From Pseudomonas sp. 31-12 (GTDB lineage Bacteria > Pseudomonadota > Gammaproteobacteria > Pseudomonadales > Pseudomonadaceae), in assembly GCF_003151075.1 (NCBI RefSeq), contig NZ_CP029482.1:5766001-5830000 (forward strand): DNA of 64,000 nucleotides. Reading direction: 5' to 3'. The stretch's first letter is position 1. The number at the start of each line of letters is the position of its first letter. Shown here piece by piece: positions 14,122-23,429 of this stretch. Below the pieces are notes generated by a model. That model saw only the letters and a list, made by a program, of their open reading frames with translations. It was not told the DNA's origin and made no database searches. Both the position numbers and the translations under genes were made by a program.

Positions 14122-14739
14122 TTAGCGCATATCGCGTTCGACACCAGACAGACTCGCCTGGAAAGCCTCACGCGCAAACGAGCGCTCCATGTAATCAAGC
14201 AACGGCTTGGCAGGCCGCGGCAGTTCAATACCCAAAATCGGCAAACGCCAGAGTATTGGCAATAGGCAGCAATCCACCAGACTTTGTTCCTCACTGAGGA
14301 AAAACGGCTTGTCGGCGAACAACGGCGACACGCCAGTCAGGCTTTCACGCAACTCTTTACGAGCCACGACGCGGGCGGCTTCCTTGGTCTTCGAATCCAG
14401 GATCAGATCCACCAGACCACACCAGTCACGCTGAATACGATGAATCAGCAGACGGCTATTGGCACGCGCCACAGGATAAACCGGCAGCAAGGGCGGGTGC
14501 GGGTAACGCTCATCCAGATATTCCATCACCACGGTCGACTCCCACAACGCCAGGTCACGATCGACCAGGGTGGGCAGACTTCCGTAAGGGTTCACTTCAA
14601 TCAGTTTAGGCGGCTGGCGACCAGCTTCCACGTAAATGATCTCTGCGCTGACACCCTTCTCTGCAAGTACGATGCGCACTCGGTGGGAATAGTGGTCGGC
14701 GGGGTCGGAGTAACAGGCCAACCGATTGGTCACGCCCAT
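14122..14739 (-). CDS. sspA: SspA, stringent starvation protein A (GST-fold RNA polymerase-binding protein)
   Basis: Glutathione-S-transferase-fold protein that binds RNA polymerase and, in other proteobacteria, remodels transcription during starvation and virulence. It has 205 residues: a thioredoxin-like N-terminal domain ([20 protein letters not shown], then [16 protein letters not shown]) and an all-helical C-terminal domain. The family does not have GST activity. It is the first gene of the sspAB pair, starting about 40 bp after the long terminator of petABC. Confidence 0.96.
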   Translation of the reverse strand: MGVTNRLACYSDPADHYSHRVRIVLAEKGVSAEIIYVEAGRQPPKLIEVNPYGSLPTLVDRDLALWESTVVMEYLDERYPHPPLLPVYPVARANSRLLIHRIQRDWCGLVDLILDSKTKEAARVVARKELRESLTGVSPLFADKPFFLSEEQSLVDCCLLPILWRLPILGIELPRPAKPLLDYMERSFAREAFQASLSGVERDMR

Positions 14740-14775
14740 GGCGGTCCTCCTCGCTTGTTGAAATTATCGGAAGCG

Positions 14776-14863
14776 GAAAAACGCACGCGCCCAGAAGACG
14801 CCTCCCGTAACGTCTGGCTTACCAGACTCGTTACACCTTCAGAGACGCCCCTGGGCGCGTGCG
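14776..14863 (-). terminator. Long two-part hairpin terminator after petABC
   Basis: A perfect 13-bp inverted repeat (14782-14794 with 14851-14863) encloses a second hairpin (GTAACG TCTGG / CCAGA CGTTAC, about 14806-14833). On the minus strand the outer stem is followed by TTTTT, so it can end the petABC transcript before sspA. The nesting is unusual for a simple terminator. Confidence 0.75.
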
Positions 14864-14889
14864 ATTAACAGCAATTGCTTACAGCTTTA

Positions 14890-15672
14890 TCAATGGACGT
14901 CTTTCCAGTATTCACGCTTGAGCAAGTAAGCGAATACGAAGAAGAACGCCAGGTACAGCAACACATAGGTACCGATGCGCTGATGCTGCAGCTTCACCGG
15001 GTTGGCCGAGTAGGCCAGGAAGGTCACCAGATTCTTGACCTTCTCGTCGAACTGCTCTGCGTTCAGCGTGCCGGTTTTCGGCAGCACGGTCAGCTGGTCA
15101 CACGCCTCATGAGTCAGAGCCGTACCGGTCAGCGGATCGTATTGCTTCTTGCCGTCTTCGACGATTTGAACTTGTTTGCAGCCTACCACCTGACGACCCT
15201 GCAGGCCGACCAGAACGTTAGGCATCCCGACGTTCGGGAAAACTTTGTTGTTCACGCCCCAAGGACGCGACGGGTCTTCATAGAATGAACGCAGGTAATT
15301 GTAAAGCCAGTCAGTGCCACGAACGCGAGCGACCAGGGTCAGATCGGGCGGCGCCGCACCGAACCAGGTCTTGGCGTCTGCCGGCTGCATGCCGATGCTC
15401 ATGTGGTCGCCAATCTTGGCGCCGGTGAACACCAGCTTCGAGAGCATCAGGTCGTGCGGAATGCCCAAGTCATCGGCAACACGCTCGTAGCGCTGGAACT
15501 TGGCGCTGTGGCAGCCCATACAATAGTTGGCGAACGTACGTGCGCCATCCTGCATGGCAGCCTGATCGGAAACGTCAATGTCGACCTTTTCCAATTCAGG
15601 AGCACCGGCTGTCGACGCGAACGAGAACACAGGCATGGCAGCAAGAATCAGTACAGCAAATAGCTTTTTCAT
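14890..15672 (-). CDS. petC: Cytochrome c1 of the bc1 complex
   Basis: Membrane-anchored c-type cytochrome that passes electrons from the Rieske protein to periplasmic cytochrome c. It has 260 residues: a cleavable signal peptide (MKKLFAVLILAAMPVFSFAS), the heme attachment motif CMGCH near residue 58, a methionine-ligand region, and a C-terminal membrane anchor followed by LLKREYWKDVH. The ATG at 15672 shares its first base with the petB stop and directly precedes the signal peptide; longer in-frame starts would run into petB. Third gene of petABC. Confidence 0.97.
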   Translation of the reverse strand: MKKLFAVLILAAMPVFSFASTAGAPELEKVDIDVSDQAAMQDGARTFANYCMGCHSAKFQRYERVADDLGIPHDLMLSKLVFTGAKIGDHMSIGMQPADAKTWFGAAPPDLTLVARVRGTDWLYNYLRSFYEDPSRPWGVNNKVFPNVGMPNVLVGLQGRQVVGCKQVQIVEDGKKQYDPLTGTALTHEACDQLTVLPKTGTLNAEQFDEKVKNLVTFLAYSANPVKLQHQRIGTYVLLYLAFFFVFAYLLKREYWKDVH

Positions 15673-16883
15673 CAGCCAGTCACCCTTTCCGGAACCGGTT
15701 TGGTCTTCTCGAGCCTGGTGTAGAACGGCATCAGAATGAAGTAGGCGAAGTACAGGAAGGTACAGACCTGCGACAGCAATGTACGGCCTGGAGTCGGAGC
15801 CAGAACACCCAGCACACCCAGAATCACGAACGAAACGCAGAACACCACCAGCCAGATCTTGCTCAGCCAGCCTTTGTAGCGCATCGACTTGACCGGACTG
15901 CGGTCCAGCCATGGCAGGACGAACAGCACCGCAATGGCCGCACCCATGGCAATAACGCCAAGGAGCTTGTCCGGCACCGCTCGCAAAATCGCGTAGAACG
16001 GTGTGAAGTACCAGACCGGAGCAATGTGCTCTGGGGTCTTGAAGGCGTTCGCCACTTCAAAGTTCGGCTTCTCGAGGAAGTAGCCGCCCATTTCCGGGAA
16101 GAAGAACACGATCGAGCAGAAGATGAACAGGAACACCACCACGCCGACGATATCTTTCACGGTGTAGTACGGATGAAAAGCAATACCATCCAGCGGTACG
16201 CCGTTTTCGTCCTTGTGTTTCTTGATGTCCACGCCGTCCGGGTTGTTCGACCCGACTTCGTGCAACGCCAGGACGTGCAGCACCACCAGGCCGAGAATCA
16301 CTATCGGCAAAGCCACGACATGCAACGCGAAGAAGCGGTTCAGGGTAATACCGGAAATCAGGTAGTCACCACGGATCCACTGGGTCAGGTCGTTACCGAT
16401 GACCGGGATCGCACCGAACAGCGAGATGATCACCTGGGCACCCCAGTAGGACATCTGGCCCCAGGGCAGCAGGTAACCCATGAAGGCTTCAGCCATCAGC
16501 GCCAGGTAGATCAGCATACCGAAGACCCATACCAGCTCACGCGGCTTCTGGTAAGAACCGTAAAGCAAGCCACGGAACATGTGCAGGTAGACCACGATGA
16601 AGAACATCGAAGCGCCGACCGCGTGCAGCAGACGCAGGATCGAGCCGTACTCAACGTCGCGCATGATGTATTCGACGGACGCAAACGCTTCTTCCGCCGA
16701 CGGGGTGTAGCTCATGGTCAGCCAGACACCGGTTACGATCTGGTTGACCAGAACGAGCAGTGCCAGGGAGCCAAAGAAATAGAAGAAGTTGAAGTTCTTC
16801 GGGGCGTAGTACTTGCTGAGATGGTCTTCCCACATTTTGGTCGCGGGAAAGCGCGCATCAACCCAATCCATGAACTTGCTCAT
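15672..16883 (-). CDS. petB: Cytochrome b of the bc1 complex
   Basis: Polytopic inner-membrane subunit carrying hemes bL and bH and the quinol sites of ubiquinol:cytochrome c oxidoreductase. It has 403 residues and about eight to nine hydrophobic helices. Visible are the heme-ligand regions (LLRLLHAVGASMFF, VVYLHMFRG, LNRFFALHVVALP) and the Qo-site PEW-like block in the HPYYTVKDIVG region. The ATG at 16883 overlaps the petA stop (TGATG); a GTG one codon earlier is less likely. Confidence 0.97.
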   Translation of the reverse strand: MSKFMDWVDARFPATKMWEDHLSKYYAPKNFNFFYFFGSLALLVLVNQIVTGVWLTMSYTPSAEEAFASVEYIMRDVEYGSILRLLHAVGASMFFIVVYLHMFRGLLYGSYQKPRELVWVFGMLIYLALMAEAFMGYLLPWGQMSYWGAQVIISLFGAIPVIGNDLTQWIRGDYLISGITLNRFFALHVVALPIVILGLVVLHVLALHEVGSNNPDGVDIKKHKDENGVPLDGIAFHPYYTVKDIVGVVVFLFIFCSIVFFFPEMGGYFLEKPNFEVANAFKTPEHIAPVWYFTPFYAILRAVPDKLLGVIAMGAAIAVLFVLPWLDRSPVKSMRYKGWLSKIWLVVFCVSFVILGVLGVLAPTPGRTLLSQVCTFLYFAYFILMPFYTRLEKTKPVPERVTG

Positions 16884-17476
16884 CACGCTTTCTCCGTATC
16901 GACGCCAACGACAATAATGTCATCAGTCTCATAGGAATGCGGGGGAACTGGCAGGTTCAAAGGCGCAGGTTGCGACTTGTAGACGCGGCCAGCCAGATCG
17001 TAGTGGGAACCATGGCAAGGGCAGAAATAACCACCTACCCAGTCCTTGCCCAGATCCGCAGGTGCCACTTCTGGACGGAAGGTCGGCGAGCAACCCAGGT
17101 GCGTGCAGATACCGATCAGCAGCAGAACTTCTGGCTTGATCGAACGCGTTTCCGGGTCGACATAGGTCGGTTGTGTCGAGTTCTTGGAGGTCGGGTCAGA
17201 CAACTGGCCCTCGATCTTTTTCAGATTCCCCAGGATTTCCTCGGTACGGCGGACAATGAACACCGGCTGACCGCGCCACTCAGCAATCATCTGCTGGCCT
17301 GGCTCGATTTTGCTGACATTCACTTTCACCGGTGCACCTGCGGCTTTCGCCTTGGCACTGGGAAACCATGACCCCACGAACGGGACCGCAGCCCCCACCG
17401 CTCCTGCAGCACCCACCACGGATGTGGCTGCTACCAAGAAGCGACGCCGGCCTGCATTCACGCCGTCATTGCTCAT
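16883..17476 (-). CDS. petA: Rieske iron-sulfur subunit of the bc1 complex
   Basis: Carries the 2Fe-2S cluster that moves between quinol oxidation and cytochrome c1. It has 197 residues. The N-terminus has a twin-arginine motif (GRRRFLVAATS) followed by the membrane anchor, consistent with Tat export. Cluster ligands are CTHLGC and CPCHGSHYD. First gene of petABC, with a recognisable promoter 80-110 bp upstream. Confidence 0.98.
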   Translation of the reverse strand: MSNDGVNAGRRRFLVAATSVVGAAGAVGAAVPFVGSWFPSAKAKAAGAPVKVNVSKIEPGQQMIAEWRGQPVFIVRRTEEILGNLKKIEGQLSDPTSKNSTQPTYVDPETRSIKPEVLLLIGICTHLGCSPTFRPEVAPADLGKDWVGGYFCPCHGSHYDLAGRVYKSQPAPLNLPVPPHSYETDDIIVVGVDTEKA

Positions 17477-17558
17477 TCAGTCCTCTCCCATCAGCTTTGT
17501 GGCCTGTTAAATCAGGCGTCTACTAAGTAAATCTGTGTACTTATAAAAATTTTGCCGA

Positions 17559-17587
17559 ATGGTAATGAAAAGCCCCAATTCTGACAA
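17559..17587 (-). promoter_or_regulatory. Promoter of petABC
   Basis: Minus-strand TTGTCA (17582-17587), 17-nt spacer, TACCAT (17559-17564), about 80 bp before the petA start. Sigma-70 type by inspection. Confidence 0.6.
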
Positions 17588-17684
17588 GGTAATTACCGAG
17601 GGGCTCCACTGCCAAGCCTTGCAGTATAGGGCTTCTACGGCTGTGGCAAGTTGTCACAGCGCAATTCTTTGATAAATCGCGCCC

Positions 17685-17722
17685 ATAAAAAAACGCCCAG
17701 CTTCGCGAGGAAACTGGGCGTT
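17685..17722 (-). terminator. Terminator after rpsI
   Basis: AACGCCCAG (17692-17700) pairs with CTGGGCGTT (17714-17722). On the minus strand the stem is followed by a run of T. It has T residues on the other side too, so it may also work in reverse. Confidence 0.85.
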
Positions 17723-17743
17723 CTTTTTGAACGCGAAAGCGAA

Positions 17744-18136
17744 TTAACGCTTCGAGTACTGCGGACGCTTACGCGCTTTACGCAGACCAACTTTCTTACG
17801 TTCAACTTCACGAGCATCGCGAGTAACGAAGCCAGCTTTGCGCAGAGCGCCACGCAGGGTTTCGTCGTACTGCATCAGTGCGCGAGTGATACCGTGGCGG
17901 ATTGCGCCAGCTTGACCACTTACACCACCGCCGATCACGGTGACGTAGATGTCGAACTTCTCGACAGTCTCAGTCAATTCCAGCGGCTGACGAACTACCA
18001 TGCGGGCAGTTTCGCGGCCGAAGAAATTATCCAGCGAACGGTTGTTGATGGAGATGTTACCAGTACCCGGACGCAGGAAAACGCGTGCGGTTGCGGTCTT
18101 GCGACGGCCAGTGCCGTAATTTTGAGTCGCCGACAT
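17744..18136 (-). CDS. rpsI: Ribosomal protein S9 (uS9)
   Basis: Small-subunit ribosomal protein whose C-terminal tail reaches the P site. It has 130 residues starting [19 protein letters not shown] and ending in the basic tail [12 protein letters not shown], exactly as in the family. It lies 14 bp downstream of rplM in the standard rplM-rpsI operon, followed by a terminator. Confidence 0.99.
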
Positions 18137-18150
18137 AATGAACTATTCCG

Positions 18151-18579
18151 TTAAAACTTCAGTTCTTGGGGCTGCTGAGCAGTATGAGGGTGTACAGCGC
18201 CCGCATAGACTTTCAGCTTACGATACATGTCGCGACCCAGCGGGTTCTTAGGCAGCATGCCTTTGACCGCAGTCTCGATCACGCGCTCAGGGGCTTTAGC
18301 GATCAGCTTTTCGAAGTTGATCGACTTGATGCCGCCCGGGAAACCGGAGTGGGAGTAGTAGATTTTGTCGGTGGTTTTAGCACCGGTTACACGAATCTGC
18401 TCGGCATTGATAACGACGATGTAATCGCCGGTGTCAACGTGAGGAGTGTACTCAGCTTTATGCTTGCCACGCAGACGGCTCGCGATTTCGGTGGCCAGAC
18501 GACCCAGGGTCTGACCTGCAGCGTCGACGACAAACCAGTCGCGCTGTACTGTTTCCGGTTTAGCAGTAAAAGTTTTCAT
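18151..18579 (-). CDS. rplM: Ribosomal protein L13 (uL13)
   Basis: Early-assembling large-subunit ribosomal protein. It has 142 residues starting [20 protein letters not shown], with [25 protein letters not shown] and the conserved [10 protein letters not shown] segment. First gene of the rplM-rpsI operon. A sigma-70-type promoter lies 40-70 bp upstream. L13 is known in E. coli to regulate its own operon at the mRNA leader; no comparable structure was verified here. Confidence 0.99.
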   Translation of the reverse strand: MKTFTAKPETVQRDWFVVDAAGQTLGRLATEIASRLRGKHKAEYTPHVDTGDYIVVINAEQIRVTGAKTTDKIYYSHSGFPGGIKSINFEKLIAKAPERVIETAVKGMLPKNPLGRDMYRKLKVYAGAVHPHTAQQPQELKF

Positions 18580-18620
18580 TCTTTATAGCCTCAGGGGCCG
18601 CCCTGTAAATTAGACGGCGG

Positions 18621-18649
18621 ATCTTACTGAATAGTGCGTACTTTGACAA
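18621..18649 (-). promoter_or_regulatory. Promoter of rplM-rpsI
   Basis: Minus-strand TTGTCA (18644-18649), 17-nt spacer, TAAGAT (18621-18626), well placed about 45 bp before the rplM start. Confidence 0.65.
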
Positions 18650-18824
18650 GTCAAAGGCAGCCGGATACAGACGCTTTCGGGGGCTCGGGTCGGCGCGTCC
18701 GTTCAACGGCAAGATTCTTCGGCGGCGGCGCATCACTTCCACTGCAGAAAGAGGTGCGCAATTATGCAGATTGCGAAAAATATTTCAACCTGCTTTTATG
18801 ATTGTTTTGCCCAAGGAGCACCCG

Positions 18825-19865
18825 ATGGACTATCGCCAGCTAGGCCGAACCAATCTGAACGTGAGTGCCATCTGCCTCGGAACCATGACCTGGGGCGAGC
18901 AAAACACTGAAGCTGAAGCCTTCGCCCAGATCGAACGGGCCAAGGAAGCCGGGATCAATTTCATCGACACCGCCGAGATGTACCCGGTGCCGCCTAAGGC
19001 CGAAACCTACGCCACCACCGAGCGTTACATCGGCAATTACTTCAAAAGCCGCGGTGATCGCGCCGACTGGATCCTCGCCAGCAAGATCGCCGGCCCCGGC
19101 AACACCATCGATTACATCCGCGACAAAAACCTGCGACACAACCGCCAGCACATCACTGAAGCCGTGGACGCCAGCCTCAAGCGCCTGCAAACCGATTACA
19201 TCGATCTCTATCAGTTGCACTGGCCGGAACGCAGCACCAACTTCTTCGGCCAGCTGGGTTACAAACACAAGATCGAAGCCAACCTGACGCCGCTCGAGGA
19301 CACCCTCGAAGCGCTGGACGAGCAGGTCAAAGCCGGCAAGATCCGCCACATCGGCCTGTCCAACGAAACGCCGTGGGGCACCATGCGTTTCCTGGCGCTG
19401 GCCGAAGCCCGTGGCTGGCCGCGTGCGGTGTCGATCCAGAACCCGTACAACCTGCTCAACCGCAGCTTCGAGGTCGGTCTGGCGGAAATCGCCATCCGCG
19501 AACAATGCGGCCTGCTTGCCTATTCGCCGCTGGCGTTCGGTTTCCTGTCGGGCAAGTACGAAGGGGGCGCGCGTCCGCCGAAAGGTCGCCTGAGCCTCTA
19601 CAGTCGCTTCAGCCGCTATTTCAACCCGCAATCGGAAGCTGCATGCAGCCGTTATGTGGCGCTGGCCCGTGAACACGGCCTGGACCCGGCGCAGATGGCG
19701 TTGGCATTTGTTACCCAGCAGCCGTTCGTGACCAGCAACATCATTGGCGCCACGACCATGGAGCAGCTTGAAAGCAATTTAGCGAGCTTCGAGCTGAAAC
19801 TTTCCGATGAAGTGCTGGAGGGGATTGAGGCGATTCACAAGGATCACCCGAATCCTGCACCGTAA
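18825..19865 (+). CDS. Tas-like NADP(H)-dependent aldo/keto reductase
   Basis: Cytoplasmic oxidoreductase of the aldo/keto reductase superfamily, Tas subgroup. It has 346 residues from the ATG at 18825, which has AAGGAG upstream. The catalytic tetrad is visible as Asp48 and Tyr53 (FIDTAEMYP), Lys87 (ASKIAG) and His132 (LHWPE). The extended loop after LHWPERS is typical of Tas. The physiological substrate is unknown; the E. coli protein only suppresses a tyrosine auxotrophy. A small hairpin follows the gene. Confidence 0.93.
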   Translation: MDYRQLGRTNLNVSAICLGTMTWGEQNTEAEAFAQIERAKEAGINFIDTAEMYPVPPKAETYATTERYIGNYFKSRGDRADWILASKIAGPGNTIDYIRDKNLRHNRQHITEAVDASLKRLQTDYIDLYQLHWPERSTNFFGQLGYKHKIEANLTPLEDTLEALDEQVKAGKIRHIGLSNETPWGTMRFLALAEARGWPRAVSIQNPYNLLNRSFEVGLAEIAIREQCGLLAYSPLAFGFLSGKYEGGARPPKGRLSLYSRFSRYFNPQSEAACSRYVALAREHGLDPAQMALAFVTQQPFVTSNIIGATTMEQLESNLASFELKLSDEVLEGIEAIHKDHPNPAP

Positions 19866-19876
19866 CTTACGACGAC

Positions 19877-19906
19877 GATCGTTCCCACCAGAGCGTGGGA
19901 ACGATC
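19877..19906. repeat. Short palindrome, possible terminator
   Basis: GATCGTTCCCA and TGGGAACGATC (11-bp perfect inverted repeat, 8-nt loop) sit between two convergent genes. There is no T-run, so it may be a repeat-derived structure rather than a classical terminator. Confidence 0.5.
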
Positions 19907-19915
19907 AACGCTGCA

Positions 19916-21052
19916 TTACAGCGACCGCGCAATAATCTCCTTCATGATTTCATTGGTCCCCGCATAAATCCGCTGCACCCGCGCATCCGCCCACGCCCGG
20001 GCGATCGGGTATTCCCACATGAACCCGTAGCCGCCATGCAGTTGCACGCATTCGTCGAGCACCTTGCATTGCAAGTCCGTGCCCCAGTACTTGGCCATCG
20101 CGGCCGTCGGCACATCCAGCTTGCCTTGCAGATGCAGCTCCAGACAGCGGTCAACAAAAACCCGGCCGATCTGAATTTCAGTGGCCATCTCCGCCAGCTT
20201 GAAGCGCGTGTTCTGGAAATCGGCAATCGCCTTGCCGAACGCCTTGCGCTCGCGGGTGTAATCCAGCGTCCATTTCAACGCGGCCTCGGCCGAAGCCAGT
20301 CCACCGATGGCCACAGTGAGACGCTCCTGAGGCAATTCCTGCATCAAGTAGGCGAAGCCCATGCCGGCCTGCCCTAACAGGTTTTCCTTGGGTACTCGCA
20401 CGTCCTGGAAGAACAGCTCCGAGGTGTCCTGAGCCTTCATGCCGACTTTTTCCAGGCGCTTGCCCTTGTCGAAACCCGGGGTGTTGGCCTCGACCAGAAA
20501 CAGACTGGTGCCCTTCGCGCCGGCCTTCGGATCGGTCTTGGCCACGACAATCACCAAGTCGGCCAGAAAGCCGTTGGTGATAAAGGTCTTCGAACCGTTG
20601 ATCACGTATTCGTCGCCATCGAGCACGGCAGTGGTTTTCACCCCTTGCAGGTCGGAACCGGCACCCGGCTCGGTCATGGCAATCGCGGTGACCATCTCGC
20701 CAGACACCAGTTTTGGCAGGTATTTGTGCTTCAGCGCCTCACTGCCGTAATGCAGGATATAAGGCGCGACAATGTCCGAATGCAGCGAAAAACCGATGCC
20801 GGTCAGGCCGAGGCGACCGACCTCTTCGATCACCACTGCACTGTAGAGAAAGTCCGCCCCCAGCCCGCCGTATTCTTCCGGCAGATGCGAGCACAACATC
20901 CCCGCCTCTCCCGCCTTATTCCAGAGTTTACGGTCGATGTAGCCTTGTTTTTCCCATTGCCCATGGAACGGCACGGCCTCCTTTTCGAGGAACGTTCGCA
21001 CGCTGTCGCGAAACAATTCGTGCTCGGAACTGAACAAGGTTCTGGGGATCAT
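19916..21052 (-). CDS. Acyl-CoA dehydrogenase (long-chain/isovaleryl-like subgroup)
   Basis: FAD enzyme that introduces a 2,3-double bond into an acyl-CoA. It has 378 residues from the ATG at 21052; earlier in-frame starts lack the typical N-terminus LFSSEHELFRDSVRTFLEKE. FAD contacts include MTEPGAGSD and the C-terminal IYAGTNEIMKEIIARSL. The Glu used as base in short/medium-chain enzymes (YEGT) is Ala here (YAGT); instead Glu256 in the helix SAEAALKW aligns with the base of long-chain and isovaleryl-CoA dehydrogenases. Substrate not predictable. It is divergent from a GlxA-type regulator that may control it. Confidence 0.93.
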   Translation of the reverse strand: MIPRTLFSSEHELFRDSVRTFLEKEAVPFHGQWEKQGYIDRKLWNKAGEAGMLCSHLPEEYGGLGADFLYSAVVIEEVGRLGLTGIGFSLHSDIVAPYILHYGSEALKHKYLPKLVSGEMVTAIAMTEPGAGSDLQGVKTTAVLDGDEYVINGSKTFITNGFLADLVIVVAKTDPKAGAKGTSLFLVEANTPGFDKGKRLEKVGMKAQDTSELFFQDVRVPKENLLGQAGMGFAYLMQELPQERLTVAIGGLASAEAALKWTLDYTRERKAFGKAIADFQNTRFKLAEMATEIQIGRVFVDRCLELHLQGKLDVPTAAMAKYWGTDLQCKVLDECVQLHGGYGFMWEYPIARAWADARVQRIYAGTNEIMKEIIARSL

Positions 21053-21198
21053 GCGGCACCTGTCGTTAATTGTTAGAAGGAATTGACCTTCAGAGACTAA
21101 GCCCCGCATCCGATACAGGACACTGGACACATCAGACAAAAAATAAGACGATCCAGCCGTCTGGTGACCACTTTCCCCTATAAGAATAAAGTTGAATT

Positions 21199-22194
21199 AT
21201 GTCTAACCAAGTCTCCACGCCCTTGCGGCGCGTCAGCATCCTGGCTATCGACCGGGTTTTCGCTTCCACCCTCATGCAAGCCAAGGATTTCTTCCACCTG
21301 GCCAGCCTGCGCTATGGCAAACAACTGGGGCAGGGCCTGACTCCAGCGTTCGAAACGCGATTGGTCAGCCCCGACGGCAAACCGGTGAACAGCTTCAGTG
21401 ATGTGATCATGCCGGTGGACGGCGGTCTGGAAAATGCCGACGTCATCATCCTTCCGGCCTTCTGGGACGATTTCGATACCCTTTGCCAACGTTATCCTCA
21501 GGTCCTGCCATGGCTGCGTCAGCAACACGCTCGCGGCGCCGTGCTGTGCGGTGAGGCGACCGGAGTGTTCTGGCTGGCCGAGGCCGGGCTGCTCAATGGC
21601 AAGGAAGCAACCACGTACTGGCGCTTTTTCAATGCCTTTGCCGAACGCTTTCCACAGGTTCAGCTCAATCAGGACAAACACCTGACCGACGCCGACAACC
21701 TGTATTGCGCAGGCGGCACTACTTCGGCGTGCGATCTCTACATCTACCTGATCGAACGCTTCTGCGGTGCCAACGTATCGCAAGCCGTGGCGCGGGACAT
21801 TCTCTACGAAGTGCAACGCAGCTATTCCCCAGGACGCATCGGCTTCGGCGGGCAGAAGTTGCACCAGGACGTGATCATCCTGCAGATTCAGCACTGGCTT
21901 GAAGAACACTTTGCCGACAAATTCCGCTTCGAAGACGTCGCCCGCGAACACGGCATGAGCATCCGCAACTTCATGCGCCGCTTCCAGACCGCCACCGGTG
22001 ACAAGCCACTGCATTACCTGCAACGGCTGCGTATCGAGACAGCCAAGGGCTTGTTGTCGGGAAGCCGCAAGAGCATCAAGACCATCAGTTATGAAGTCGG
22101 TTACGACGATGCGAGCTTCTTCGCGCGGTTGTTCCGCCAGCACACGGAATTGTCGCCGAACCAGTATCGACAGCAGTTTCAGCAAGCTGCATAA
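21199..22194 (+). CDS. GlxA-family transcriptional regulator (DJ-1/PfpI domain + AraC HTH)
   Basis: Two-domain regulator of 331 residues. Residues about 10-190 form a DJ-1/PfpI-like (class I glutamine amidotransferase-like) domain with a Cys in the elbow region VLCGEATGVFWLAEAG. Residues about 225-325 are an AraC/XylS double helix-turn-helix (FRFEDVAREHGMSIRNFMRR, then ISYEVGYDDASFFARLFRQH). Such proteins often sense amino-acid-derived or quaternary amine ligands. It is divergent from the acyl-CoA dehydrogenase and separated by about 145 bp, a common regulator-target layout; that link is inferred. Confidence 0.92.
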   Translation: MSNQVSTPLRRVSILAIDRVFASTLMQAKDFFHLASLRYGKQLGQGLTPAFETRLVSPDGKPVNSFSDVIMPVDGGLENADVIILPAFWDDFDTLCQRYPQVLPWLRQQHARGAVLCGEATGVFWLAEAGLLNGKEATTYWRFFNAFAERFPQVQLNQDKHLTDADNLYCAGGTTSACDLYIYLIERFCGANVSQAVARDILYEVQRSYSPGRIGFGGQKLHQDVIILQIQHWLEEHFADKFRFEDVAREHGMSIRNFMRRFQTATGDKPLHYLQRLRIETAKGLLSGSRKSIKTISYEVGYDDASFFARLFRQHTELSPNQYRQQFQQAA

Positions 22195-22196
22195 AC

Positions 22197-22227
22197 AAAA
22201 AAAGGGCCTGCAATGCAGGCCCTTTTT
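22197..22227. terminator. Bidirectional terminator between the GlxA-type gene and zapE
   Basis: Hairpin around GGGCCTGC/GCAGGCCC flanked by an A-run on the left and T5 on the right, between convergent genes. Confidence 0.9.
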
Positions 22228-22243
22228 CATTTCCCGAAATGTC

Positions 22244-23338
22244 CTACGGCTTGTGCGCCCGGGACAGGAATTCGTGCGACTGCATCTCCAGCAAGCGGCT
22301 AAGCGTGCGCTGGAACTCGAAGTTCAAGCGACCGCCGGTGTAGAGGTCTTTGAGCTCGACTTCAGCCGAGATGATCAGCTTGACGTTACGGTCGTAGAAC
22401 TCGTCGACCATGTTGATAAAACGTCGGGCGATGTCGTCGGTGGTGACGCTCATTTGCTCGACACCGCTGAGCAGCACGGCGTGGAAGATCTTGCCCAGTT
22501 CGATGTAATCGTTCTGGCTACGCGGGCCGTCGCACAGTTCGCGGAAGTCGAACCAGGCCACATCATCACAGGTACGCACCGCACGAATCTCACGATTCTC
22601 GATCATCAGCACGTCATTCTCGATGGCGGCCGTGCATTCCGGTGTCAGGGCGCGGAAGCTTTTGCGCAAGCTTTCCTGGGCGGCTTCGTCCAGCGGGAAG
22701 TGGAACAGCTCGGCTTGCTCAAGGTGACGCAGACGATAATCGACGCCGCTGTCGACGTTGACGATGTCGGTGTTCTGCTTGATCAGCGCAATGGCCGGCA
22801 AGAAGCGCGCACGTTGCAGGCCATCCTTGTACAGACCGTCCGGCACGATGTTCGAGGTGGCGACCAGGGTCACGCCGTTTTTGAACAGCTCTTCCATCAG
22901 CGTGCCTAGGATCATCGCGTCGGTGATGTCGGACACGAAGAATTCATCGAAACAGATCACCCGGGCTTCGTCGGAGAAGCGCTTGGCGATGATGGTCAGC
23001 GGGTTTTTCTCGCCGCCAAGGGTCTTCATCTCTTCGTGCACACGCTTCATGAAGCGGTGAAAGTGAGTACGGACCTTTTCCTTGAACGGCAGCGCTTCGA
23101 AGAAGGTGTCGACCAGGTAAGTCTTGCCACGACCTACGCCACCCCAGAAATACAGACCTTTGACCGGTGCCTGGTCTTTCTTGCCAAACAGTTTGCCGAG
23201 CAGACCCGGCTTGTTGTTCGACGCAGCGACCAGATCGTCGTACAGGCGCTGCAAATGGCGCACGGCAGTTTCCTGCGCGGCGTCATGGAAGAATTCCGGG
23301 CGTTTCAGATCAGCTTGATATCGTTCTAGGGGCGTCAT
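22244..23338 (-). CDS. zapE: ZapE, AFG1-like P-loop ATPase
   Basis: Cell-division ATPase that in E. coli destabilises FtsZ bundles under low oxygen and also resembles mitochondrial AFG1. It has 364 residues. Walker A GGVGRGKT is at residues 66-73, Walker B is VICFDEFFVSD, and the arginine-containing segment SRLLEMQSHEFL is near the C-terminus. It lies about 90 bp downstream of trpS in the same direction, with a terminator between them, so it is probably expressed from its own or a read-through promoter. Confidence 0.95.
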   Translation of the reverse strand: MTPLERYQADLKRPEFFHDAAQETAVRHLQRLYDDLVAASNNKPGLLGKLFGKKDQAPVKGLYFWGGVGRGKTYLVDTFFEALPFKEKVRTHFHRFMKRVHEEMKTLGGEKNPLTIIAKRFSDEARVICFDEFFVSDITDAMILGTLMEELFKNGVTLVATSNIVPDGLYKDGLQRARFLPAIALIKQNTDIVNVDSGVDYRLRHLEQAELFHFPLDEAAQESLRKSFRALTPECTAAIENDVLMIENREIRAVRTCDDVAWFDFRELCDGPRSQNDYIELGKIFHAVLLSGVEQMSVTTDDIARRFINMVDEFYDRNVKLIISAEVELKDLYTGGRLNFEFQRTLSRLLEMQSHEFLSRAHKP

Positions 23339-23356
23339 AATTCGTTAGCAAGGCAA

Positions 23357-23389
23357 CAAAAACGGGCCGTCACTGTAGCGACGGCCCGT
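23357..23389 (-). terminator. Terminator after trpS
   Basis: ACGGGCCGTC (23362-23371) pairs with GACGGCCCGT (23380-23389), followed on the minus strand by TTTTTG. Confidence 0.85.
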
Positions 23390-23429
23390 GGGAATGGCAA
23401 TCGGCCCTTGGTCGGACCGAGCCGTTGAT

